64,000 nucleotides of DNA from contig NC_080044.1 of NCBI RefSeq assembly GCF_012489685.1, positions 79,470,732 to 79,534,731 of the forward strand, given 5' to 3'. The translations under genes and the position numbers were made by a program. Under the pieces are notes generated by a model. That model searched no databases. It saw nothing but the letters and a program-made list of their open reading frames with translations, and was not told where the DNA came from. This DNA is from Lotus japonicus (taxonomy: Eukaryota; Streptophyta; Magnoliopsida; Fabales; Fabaceae). Positions 39,239-50,099 of the stretch are shown piece by piece. Numbering within the stretch: the first letter of the stretch is position 1; each line of letters opens with the position of its first letter.

Positions 39239-39941
39239 GAGCATTTTTAATGCTACTTCTTAGTAGTTCTTAGAGCATCTCCAATGGTAGTATCTAATGT
39301 TAAATACATTCTTATATGAGTATCTATTACTATTGGAGTACATATTCAATTCCAACATGACAAATATTAGTATGTGAGAATAGATACTCTACACTAGACT
39401 TGAAAATTGAGCTTGTATTTATTACAAGCACTTACAATTAATATAATTAGATTATAAATATATATATATAGTCAGAAACTTTTAAGAGTTATTGGGTTGG
39501 AGTAAAAAGTTAGTAAAATAATGTAGATCAGTGTAGATATTTTAGTCAGTATGATGGATGTAGATGCTCTTAGCATTATTCATGTGGGCTCGTACAGCCA
39601 CATGTGTTTAAGTAATTTTTTTTTGCAGATTTTGCTCCAACCATGAGTTCTTAATTCTTAGTTCTTAACACTATTCATTCAGTGCTACAATATCATTATA
39701 TTAATATTTTTTATTTTCATATAATTTTGATTTAAATTTGAATGTTAATTACAAACTTAAATTAAATGAATAAGAGAGAAAAAATTAATTTTTTATGCTA
39801 AAAACACAAAAAATAAAACTTCTTATATAAGAACCTAGTTTTTATTTTTAATAACTAAAAACTCCACGTCAGTGGTTAAGAACTCACTTCTTAGTTCTTA
39901 ATTCAAAGATAAGAACTAAGAACCTTGCATTGAAGATGCTC
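39239..39941. mobile_element. Tourist-like MITE (outer) carrying a second MITE
   Basis: The ends GAGCATTTTTAATGC and, inverted, GAGCATCTTCAATGC are flanked by the 3 bp duplication TTA (39236-39238 and 39942-39944), as for PIF/Harbinger-derived Tourist elements. The inverted repeat continues inward with a TTCTTAGT.GTTCTTA block on both sides. It is non-coding. It is interrupted at 39273-39569 by another MITE. Confidence 0.8.
39273..39569. mobile_element. Tourist-like MITE nested in the outer MITE
   Basis: The ends GAGCATCTCCAATGG and the inverted GAGCATCTACATCC are flanked by TTA on each side (39270-39272 and 39570-39572). It is 297 bp and non-coding. It sits within the left arm of the outer element, so it inserted later, and it carries ends of the same GAGCATCT type. 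Confidence 0.78.
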
Positions 39942-40490
39942 TTATAGCATGTAAATGAATTTATAATGAGTCGAACCAATAGCTGAAAAATTATTAATGC
40001 TCTAAACAATAGAAAAAAATTTAGAAAAAAATTATTATGGCCATATATTATAGTAGGTAAATACTACCAACCACAATTGTATCATACCTGAGTAACGTGG
40101 ACGAATAGGATTTGCTTTGACTGTAAACTTTGACTTCTTTATTTTTCTTTTTAAAAATTAACGAAAAACAAAAAAAAAAGATTTGTATTAATTATGTTAT
40201 GGTCCTAACATTTTTGTAATTTCATTAAGTGGTAACCCAATTTCATGAAACTTATTTTTTGTGTGTTTTAGGGTTTTCACATTTAGGAAAAGAGATTAAG
40301 CTTCATCTTAACCCATAAATTCATCCTTCATCCTCATTTTTCTCATCAACATCTACCTTACCAAAGTTAAAACCTCATTTAACCTTCCATAATCCAGATT
40401 TGAAAAAAAGAAAGACAAAAAATATGAACACCAAAACCCAACCACAACACAGATCTGAAAAAGAGAAATCAGAATCCGAAAATTTTTACC

Positions 40491-40950
40491 ATGGAAAAAG
40501 GAAGCAACGCTCTCTCTCAAGCACGCTCCATGTTAGGGTGTCAGAGGTTGAATCCCCACCGCTCAACGACCACCTCCCCACCAATCCTCTTCCACCTTCT
40601 CCAGATTGCACTCAGAGGTTGAATCCCCACCACCGCCTAGCGACCTCGACCCTAAAAGCTTGACCCATATCCTTTGCAGATAGAGATCTTGACCCACGTC
40701 GAAAACCCAGCTCTCCGGCCTTCTCACCCTCGTGATCACCGGTGCAATTATGCTCCTCTTCACCAGCATCACCTTCGCTGAAAGCGTTCTCGCCCTGATC
40801 TTCTTCTCACCGTTGATCGTCGTTTTCAGCTCGATTTGGGTCTTGGCCGCCACGTTCCTCTTCCTCCTCATGGCGGGCGAGGCTTTTTCAGATCTATGTC
40901 GATCTGCGGCGTTGACGAGGGTTGGGAGGAGTTGGTTCAGGGTGAGAGAG
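40491..40950 (+). pseudogene. Oleosin-like fragment
   Basis: From about 40700 the frame reads KTQLSGLLTLVITGAIMLLF, then ESVLALIFFSPLIVVFS and VLAATFLFLLMAG, which follows the central hydrophobic hairpin of oleosins, the proteins that coat seed oil bodies. The defining proline knot (P-x5-S-P-x3-P) is damaged: the segment PLIVVFSSIWVL keeps the first Pro but has Ser and Leu in place of the other two. After the hairpin the similarity fades (LCRSAALTRVGRSW) and no normal C-terminal domain follows. Upstream, the ATG at 40491 leads into a frame that does not connect, and a partial duplication (CAGAGGTTGAATCCCCACC at 40542 and 40613) disrupts it. Most likely a decayed copy. Confidence 0.5.
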
Positions 40951-41146
40951 TGTTCGACGTCAATCCATTTGGAATTGAAGAGAGAGTGTTATTTTGGATC
41001 CGGGTTGAAGGTGCTCTTTTGGACAATGAAGATCAATTTTTGGGGTTTTTCCAGATATGTTAACTATCGATTTCTGTTTTTGGTGAAATTGAAGTTGAAG
41101 GTGTGGGGGTTGAAGGTGTTATTTCTGGTGAAATTCTATGTTTGTT

Positions 41147-41180
41147 TCTGGTGGTGGTGGTGGTGGTGGTGGTGGTGGTC
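41147..41180. repeat. GGT microsatellite
   Basis: About ten TGG/GGT triplets; translation of this tract as poly-Trp or poly-Gly is an artefact. Confidence 0.92.
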
Positions 41181-41319
41181 ATTTTCAATTGATACATTAA
41201 CTAAGGATTACTATGTAAATAATGAAATTTATAATAGCCTTTATTTGATAGAAAAAACAATAAGAGAAAATGCTCAATTTATTATACTCTGGATTTATTT
41301 AATTGGTACACATTAACTC

Positions 41320-44300
41320 ATATATCATACCCAAACTAAGTGTTGTGGTATGGTAGCTAGCACCATTAACCTCTTATACGTGTAATTGAACTTTTCGGTG
41401 GTAGCTTCCGAATATATATGCATACTATTAAATTTTTGATGTATACATGTATGTTTTTCAAATTGATCAAAATTTCAACATATATTTACATGATACAATA
41501 TTTTGAATTATGAAAGAAATGCATATGATTTAAAAATCATAAAAGTTATTTGTACGAACCAAATTTTATCGTTAATTATATGTCTAAATATAAATAATAG
41601 TATGTGGACTATATTTAAATAACAGTACTATATAAAAGGGAAAGTACATTGAAATAAATAAAAAAATTATATACCCTGTACAAAATTTATGTCATGATAT
41701 ACATATTGGTCTCATATTTGGGAAGCCAACGGCAACGAGTAGTGCTCATGTACATGCACGTGTGATCAATATCTTTTGTCACGCTTTTCATTTATATAAC
41801 GTATGGTAACAATAACACGTGTGCGTGGCGACCTAGCGACTAAAAGCCACTATTAATTATTAAAAAAGGGTTAAATAACGTTTTGATATTCTATAATAAA
41901 TAATAGTACCTTAAGTTTGGAAACATTCATTCGTGAATTAAAATTTGAACTTCGAGCAGTCCTTACTGTTTGAGAAATTCTCTAATTTTAGTTTAATAAG
42001 AAGTGGTGGTCCGGTAAACCACATGACTTTACCGGTCCAACTTGTAATTGCCACTTAGTTTCACCAAGCTTGTCGATGTTATGTTAATAGTGAGTTAGTG
42101 ATAAATGTCACCGGATCGCCACTACCTACAAGGATCAAAACCAATAGTTTCTCAAACGATAAGGACAAAGTTCAAACTTAATTTATTCTGGAGAGAAACA
42201 ATTTTCAAACTTAATTACCATATTATACAACGATCAAAACCTTATTTAATCCTAAAAAAATCAACCCGGATAATTAAAAGTGCTCTTTACTTTAGAAAAA
42301 TTAAATTAGTGTATTCAATTAAATATAAAGATGAGAAATTTGTTTTCTGAAAAATTAATTAATCTTTCTACTAGTTGAACACATAAATCAATTAATTATT
42401 TCTGAATCTTAATTTTTGTTTAAAATATAATATTAAATTATTAATTAATAATAGTTTTAGAGACTTTTTTTTAGTCAATAGTTTTAGAGACTTTTTTTTA
42501 GTCAATAGTTTTAGAGACTTTTTTTTTTGGTCAATCTAGTTTTAGAGACTTCGAAATTGTATTGATTTTACTTTTTTCTTGGGCCGCCCCGGAGTGGGCC
42601 TATATAATCCATATCGATGGGGTTTAATTTGGCTGCTTGTAGAGAGGCACACAAAAAGGAACAATAAACGAGACGTCAAAAAATATATTTTGGTGAAATC
42701 ATGATTTGGTGGTGATTGCTTTTATCATTTAGTGCTTAGATTGCATATTTTCTAATTCACACACGAATTTTGATTCTTGACAACTTGTGATAAAGCACTA
42801 AAGAACCCCAAGAGAAAAGGGTTCTAATTTTGATTCTATGTGGCCCCATGATCAACTGACTAAATTATTTACCCTAATATAAATTTATACATGTATAGTA
42901 TAACATGTGGATGATAACTAATACTAATAATTACGAATAGAGTCTGATATCTATCTAGTGTTTATTTGATTTTCAGTTAAAAAGTTCGTTTAAAACAATG
43001 AAATTTGATATCACAATTTCCAATGCATATTTAGCCAACGAAATACACTTATTGGGTTGAGTGCATGTGCTTTCACATTCACTCAACTGAAAACCAAACA
43101 GGCTCCTAATCTCTTGAGTATGTTAGGCTTATTTATGTTTGTGAAAAATACTTTGTCGTCTTGTCATTTTGAGTATAATTTCAACGCTCTTTCATCGTCG
43201 ATTAATTAAATTCATGTGGACTCTAAAAATATTGATCTTTCATTCTAATTTAGCCATACCCACTTTATTTAATTAATCAACGAGAAAGAGTTTTTAAAAA
43301 GAGCACTAATTCTTCTATTTCATTATTTTGTGTGGCTAAAAATTGCAAAAGACAGTAGGCAACCTACTGTCCTTTAAAAATTAAGAGAATCTGTTTTTTC
43401 CCCCTTTAATATGTCATATTATCTGATAAAATAAAATTTTTCATTTTACTACCAGTTAGTCCTCATTATTTTAAAAAATAAACTGAAAGATACTGTAAAC
43501 TATATTTTTTTATAAGAGTATCAGAGGAGCGCTCCAATAAATTTGCTCATTTTTATAATAATCAACTTAAATTTATTTGAGAAATTTCCAAAGCCACATA
43601 TATATTTAGGTATTTCTATAATTCATGTGAGTTTACAAGGTAGTGCTAGGCTAGCTTCAACCTGAAGCCTATCTGTGTTTCCACAATGATGGGGGATGAA
43701 TGGACCTACCCGCCCTCCAGACACGGCATGATCACATGAAGCTCCTCATCATAATATTCATGATCTGAAATGTCAAGTGTGGAAATGAAATGAAATGGCT
43801 TTCACTGAATTAAATGCTTCCTTAATTAATTCACTTCATTCATTGATATATGAACATGACTCAACGAGCTACACTTTACATCCTTGATTCCTTGTCCGTC
43901 TGAATAATTGGAAGCCATGCATGCATGTATATATCCTGGCCACACAACTGGTGCCACTAGCACATTTCCTCGTGTCACCATTCATCATCAACATTCTCTT
44001 CTATCCCTCCATCGTACGTGGACTTATACAAAATATTATTTGTGTGGTCATTTAGCTCTTGCTTTCTTTTTTTTACTCTAAGAGTGTGTGTTTGAATAAC
44101 GTTTTTTTTAGAATTAATCATAAAATCAGTTAATCGTTTTTTTATAAGCAAAAAAAAAATCAGTTGATCGTGAATGAGAAATAATGCATGATATTCCTAC
44201 ACTTCATTGATGTATTGTGTATCTTATTAATTTGACGTAACTACCTAATAATGTGAAAACAAACTAACTACCCTTTACACAACTAACTGATAATAACAAA

Positions 44301-45112
44301 TCTCATCATTAAAAGTGAATTTATTAGAAGAACGACATATCATTTTATATAATTTTAGGACAACCCTACTCTTTATATACTTTAGATGACTTTTCTGTTT
44401 AAGAGTATTTTTATGATTGAAACGGGCATGACCCTACACCATGACACTTTTAGTCATGAGCGAATGAGCACACATTGACATTGATTAATATGTGTAAATG
44501 TGTAATAATGTGAATGATTTGTATACACTAAATGAAAAACCGACACCGATTAGTATTTACTGCAAAAGCTGTATCGTTTTTTACATTTCCATTAATAACT
44601 AAATAATCAAATTAAATCCCTTTAGTTCAAGGACATCTAAGTGGTATCATTTGGTATTTTAATTTGGTCCTAGTTGTGAAGGTTGAAAACTAAGAGGAGG
44701 CTTCATGTGAACCTCCTCATACAAATCTCCATGAAGAAGGGGCAAAATTAATGCCTCTTTAATATAATAGATTGGGCTGGATATATAAAGGGTAGAACTC
44801 CAATATTGAGGTATGCTCACTTTCTATCCTTGAGAATTGGTTTGAATCCCTCTGATTTTATACTTGCTCTTCATGGTTTTATTTATAAACAAAATCCAAA
44901 AGAAAAAATTGGTACCAATATAATTGATGAAAGTATAAAATTTGATACAAATCCACGAAGAACATTTATTTTTTCATTTAACAGTATATGCATGTTCTTG
45001 GTTTTCAATTGATTCATTCTTTTTTTAATTGACTTTGTTATTTTATGGAATTGGATGAAAACACATTCACAATATCACCTACCTTCAGTATGTATATGTT
45101 TTTGCTCAATAA
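41320..45112. other. Intergenic, AT-rich, no gene seen
   Basis: No coding frames with family similarity. Contains a four-copy tandem repeat at 42452-42552. Confidence 0.5.
42452..42552. repeat. Four-copy tandem repeat, about 27-30 bp unit
   Basis: Unit TAGTTTTAGAGACTT followed by a T tract and (A/G)GTCAAT is repeated about 3.5 times with almost no divergence, indicating recent expansion. Confidence 0.88.
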
Positions 45113-45142
45113 CTAGTAAGTTACCCGTGCAGTTGCACGGGT
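45113..45142 (-). mobile_element. Helitron-type 3' terminus
   Basis: Read on the minus strand the sequence is ACCCGTGCA-AC-TGCACGGGT, a perfect 9 bp stem, followed 10 bases later by CTAG and then T. A terminal hairpin 10-12 nt before CTRR and a following T are the hallmark of a Helitron 3' end. The body of the element would extend to higher coordinates; I could not define its TC-type 5' end. Confidence 0.6.
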
Positions 45143-45329
45143 CACGGTCGTCTACCGCGATCGATTTTACTTAACAATTTTTATTTAAAATAAAAAATAT
45201 AAATTAAAATTTTTGAGATAAAGCAATTGTAATATATGTGAGTCTGAAAAGTTACTTAATATTTAAATTTAAAGGTTTGATTAAGTTTATGGGAAATTTA
45301 TGGTGCGCCAATATTTTTTGAGTTTTATT

Positions 45330-46560
45330 ATTACTAATTTCTATGTAATATAAAAAATTATTAAGTAAGATTTTTAAAAGTTATTAATTTTGTTAGCATA
45401 GACATTTTCCCCGTTGATTGATGAAATTATGTATTTAAAAAATAATGTAAATTATGGTAAAATTATTTATGTATTCATTGAAAAAAATAAAGAAATAACT
45501 AATCTCTATATAATATTAAAATTCATTATTTAAGAATTTTTTAAAATATATAAATTTAGTAGCATATATATTTTTCCCGTTGATTCATGAAATTATTTAT
45601 TTAAACATTATAAGATAAATTATTTAAATATATCTTAAATAATTTATCATTTATTAGTTAACCAAAATAGTTCAATATAAATCAAAATATTTAGTAAAAA
45701 ACGAAAAAAATATTTTTATTTTAAAAGTTAATGTAAATTAACTCTGTAAAAGAAGATATAAATAATCTCTATATAATATAAAAATTCATTATGTAAGAAT
45801 TTATAAAAAAATATAATTCTTGTTAGCATGAACATTTTCCCCGTTGATTTATGAGATTATTTATTTAAACCTTCAAAAATAATTTCGTTAAATAATTTAT
45901 TCGTTAACAAATACTTTAAAAAATAATAAAATTATTTAGTAAAGTTAAAAATAATTTATCGTAAAAGGTATTTTAAATTAAGTATGTATAAATGTATATT
46001 TTTTTTGAGAATAAAAATTTATATATATATATATATTGCTAGAAAAGCTGGGAAATCCTTTACAAAGGATAAGATAGGAGGTCAACCCAATCAAAAAAGT
46101 GGAAACAACACCTCCGAGGTGTATGTAATATAAATATTCATTGTGTAAGAATTATTTTTAAAAATTATTAGCAAGGACATGTTCCCCGTTGATCAATAAA
46201 ATTATTTATTTAAACATTGAAGGATAATTTATTTAAATAATTTATTAGTTAGCCAAAATAATTTAAATTGTAATGAAATTGTTATTTAAACTTTGAAAAA
46301 ATAATTTTATAATAAAACTTAGTGTAAATTAACTATGTATAAAGGAAGATATGTCAATCCATATATAATATAAAAATCCATTATGTAAGAATTTTTAAAA
46401 ATTTATTATTTTAGTTAGCATTGATATTTTTCCCGTTAACTAATGAATTTTTTTTAAAACTGAAATTATATACTTAAACATTGAAGAATAATTTATTTAA
46501 ATGATTTATTAGTTAACCAAAATAATTTATTAGTATAGTAGTTTTTTTTAAGAAATCCTA
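45330..46560. repeat. Degenerate tandem array adjoining the Helitron end
   Basis: Five related units, centred at about 45400, 45575, 45840, 46180 and 46430, share a core (A)GCAT.GACATTTTCCCCGTTGAT followed by ATGAAATTATTTATTTAAAC, and a preceding AATATAAAAATTCATTATGTAAGAATTT. Spacing is irregular (about 175-340 bp), partly because of insertions, including a piece with an AT microsatellite at about 46000-46110. Confidence 0.75.
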
Positions 46561-46879
46561 TTTGTATCGCACACTTAAGTTGATCAAATAAAATTTTGAA
46601 GTAATTCTATGTTTATTTGAGATTCTGGTTGGAAAATTTTATATTTAAAAATTTAATAATAAACCATATAAGAATCGTTATTTGACAATATAACCATGTA
46701 AGTATTTTTGTTAAACTCCAGTCAGATTTTAAATATGTTATTTCTAAAAAAAGTAAGGGAGAAGAATAGCTAAAAAATGAAATTGTAAGATTAATATAAA
46801 TTATAGCGACAACTAAGAACAAACATGAGAAATCCAATTATAAGTATATACTAATAATGACCAAATAGAAAGCATTCTT

Positions 46880-49680
46880 TGGAGTGAGCCAATATTTTCC
46901 ATAAATCAATGTTGTACTTGAAGAACCATCTACTCCTATTAATGGCTCTACCATAACAGACCATTATCTTCATCATCATGCCTAACAATCTTGTTCCACA
47001 TGCTCTCCTTCTTTCTGCAATAACACAATCAAACATTATAGTGAAAACTAAAATCATCTCCACAAATAGATCAACAATATGATAGTTAAACTATGAAATC
47101 CTGATTATGGAGTAGTATAACACTGATCAAAATAACTAAGAATAAGAAAGTAGCATCACAAAGTTGACATTAAAGCACAATAAGTTAGCAACTATAAAAT
47201 AGAACCAATAATTAGGACGGGAAACACAACACTGGCTATAAAACAATAAAGCAAGAGCATGAACCTATTATACTCAAGGATGGTGTTTGCAATGCTATTA
47301 GGAAAAGACAAAAGAACACGAGATGCAATTAAAGGAGAAAGTTGAAAAATATAATCCAACTTTCCCTATCAAGAAAGGAAATGTGGGGCCATAATGCCAA
47401 AGAGATAGAGCACCCGGACCATTCTCATAATGTAGGAGCATTGTTACTTCATGTTTCCTCAAACAAACTTCAAGAGGTTGCATCCCAGCCCAGGTATTTA
47501 CAACATTGTAATATGAACATAGTCACACTATATTCATCATTTACTATATAGAAACTCAAAGAACAATAGAAACAAAAGAATTGTCATCTCTATAACACTA
47601 AAAAAAGACTTTTGAAGCTGTCACTTGACAAAATAGAAGATAGCAGCAATGGTTTATTGCGAAAAGTGACAAATCCAAAGATATAACTAATGAAAAAGTG
47701 TTGTGAAAAAACTAATGAACAAAGAAATAAAAACAAAAAGAACAAAGAGAACTAATTCTGGATAACAGTAAATGGATATAAATGTAGATTACAAGTAGCA
47801 TCTAGTACACAATATTGTTATATAGCTTGGGGGAAATCCAGCAAGAAGCATATTAGGAGGTTGTTAACCAATGAATCAGCTAGATGAAGGTAAATTAGGT
47901 TTTCCATCACATCTTTTATAAAATTAAGATCGATGATACTAAATATTGACACAAAAAAGACAAAAGAGAAAAATGACTTACCCATGTAGTCTATGGAGAA
48001 GATAAAAAAAATGAAGCAGTGAAGCCGGCCCCTGTAAAATTCGTAGAGCATAAGACAATAAGTTTTCACTAAGAGGCCTGAATTTGTTTTTAATAAGCAA
48101 ACTAAGAGGCCTGAATAATTGAGGAATTAGAAAGATTAGTACAACCAACATGGCATTCCAGATTTCAGAAGCAAGCCAGATGGTACTTCCCATGACTCTT
48201 TCAAAAAGCAAGCATTCAGATGGTACTTCCCATGGCTCTTTCAAAACAGTGAGAGCAAGAGTAAAGCATTATCCATTAATATAACACAAATAAGCTCAAA
48301 GATGAAGGCTTCAAAATCTCAAAAATGCAGCATCCAATTAAGTTGCATATATCACTAAGCAATTATCAGTCAATAAGGTACTTATCCAGTTAGAGAGAAC
48401 ATTAGATACTACATGAGGTTAGTCATGACAACACAAAAAATCAAGTCCTAATTACCAAAATAGCAGTTCGTAACAATTGTTCCTTTTGGACCAAAGTAGC
48501 ACATTGATATAAAACTGGTCCAGCAATAATCATAAACAAAAGCTAAAAAATACTAATTTATAGGCTTAGGAAAAAGAATCAAACCTTAAATCGTAGTGAA
48601 AATAGAGTGAACAAACTGAACTAATAAAGAGAGAAATTAGAAAGAAATGGAACCTCATTTTTCATCATGCTTTAGCAAGTGAAACAAATTCAGGTTAAGG
48701 AACAAAAAGAAATAAAAACAAACAAAGATAACTGATTGCGGAAAAAAGAGATATAATTGTAGATTCCAAGTAGATTCCAAGTAGCGTCTTGAACTTGCTT
48801 ACCTACTATAGTGCGTGAGGATGATCTAGCAAGAAGCAGGTAGCCAGAGGTTTTCAAGCAATGAATTAGATACATGAAGGAACATTAGGTTTTTCATCAC
48901 TTCTTTTTTTGGAATAAATCTGTGCTGCCAAATTTTGACACTAAAAACTGAAATGAAAAGAAAATACAACATTCAGTTAAAGACACCCAAGTCATAGTCA
49001 CTTGTGGTAGACTGACTTTTGACTTCAAGATGAGTTTGTCCTAAGAACACATCTAAATCAAGGGGTTCACCATTTGCACACTAAAAGGATGCAAATATTC
49101 GTAGAGGGAGCAAATAACAATGCACCAACAAAATCAAACCAATTTAAGTATTAATATAAATAGCAATGAAAGCTTCTGAAAGGTGTCAGAAAAACTTTGA
49201 CCATTAAAATTAAGACCTGCTAAAAAAAAACACAGCTATTAGAACCAAAGCAATCTGACCAGCAAGATCAATACCTGCCATTGAAAAACATATATAGCTT
49301 TAGAACAAAACCAAAATTTTAAAAATAAAAATAAATCTTCAAAATACAGCGACCTAACCTGCAAGGACTTGCCATATATCACAGTCTTCCATATTTTTTG
49401 AACAGTTCTCTGCCTGCAATGAGTCATACCAATCCAACATCTGACAAAAAGAGTTCAATTGATACTGTGCATTACCTAAGACAAGTTGAAATTTAGAAAT
49501 AAAAATACCTCTAAGAAATTGTCCCTCCTGCAAGTAAAGGAAAACGACATTAAGCAAAATAAGCAGAGTAAACATCAGTAACAATATAGTAACCGGAAAG
49601 GGGAAGAAAAAAGAGATCGTGCGACAGAGAAGATTCAGCATGACAGAGTTTAGGGAGAAGGAAGAGAGAAGCATATTTTC
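46880..49680 (-). other. Unrecognised exon-like region (possible unknown gene, pseudogene or captured fragments)
   Basis: Several minus-strand stretches look like exons with plausible splice borders. Around 49478-49374, after a CTTAG acceptor and before a CAG|GT donor, the frame reads NAQYQLNSFCQMLDWYDSLQ and continues with ENCSKNMEDCDIWQVLAG. Around 49272 a short piece reads IDLAGQIALVLIAV. Around 48240-48100 a frame reads MGSTIWLASEIWNAMLVVLI. Around 47480-47350 another reads QPLEVCLRKHEVTMLLHYE. I do not recognise any of these, and I could not link them into one frame with start and stop. The segment lies next to a Helitron-type end on the same strand, so capture by a Helitron is one explanation; a lineage-specific gene or long non-coding RNA is another. 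Confidence 0.3.
48177..48246. repeat. Short direct duplication
   Basis: CAGATGGTACTTCCCATG(A/G)CTCTTTCAAAA occurs twice 39 bp apart (48177 and 48216), a recent small tandem duplication inside the exon-like region. Confidence 0.85.
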
Positions 49681-50099
49681 AAACTAATTTGATGTGTGAA
49701 AGCATTTGATGATGGTTTTGGGGGAAGATGAAACACTCGGTTAAGTTTAACCAATAGAGCTCAGGAAGAGAAGGGAAAAAAATAAAATAAAATAAAAACT
49801 GAGCAAATGGTTTGAGGAGAAGAAGAAACACTGCTTTAGGAAGAGAAGAGACTAAAAAATTAAAGGTGGAGAGAAGAAGATGATTTTGAGTTGAATCTGA
49901 AATTTTAAAAACAGAGGAGAGAAGGTGCGTTTTTGTTCTGCAAATGAGTGTTGGAAAAGGAAACAAATATTATTTTTTAACATTTCTCTTTCCAATTGAT
50001 ATGACTTTTGCAGAGTTCTTTTTAATGTCAAGTTTTTGAAATGGTTTTAAAACAACAAAAGGAATTGGACTGAAAATAGAGCGGGAACTTCAGAGGAAA

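Noticed and set aside
40732..41316. Long plus-strand frame of 194 codons
   Set aside because: Only the first 50 or so residues have family similarity (oleosin hairpin). The rest runs through a GGT microsatellite read as poly-Trp.
46000..46130. Possible minus-strand LINE insertion with poly(T) in the repeat array
   Set aside because: The putative duplications (GTATGTATAAA against GTATGTAATATAAA) are too imperfect and AT-rich to accept.
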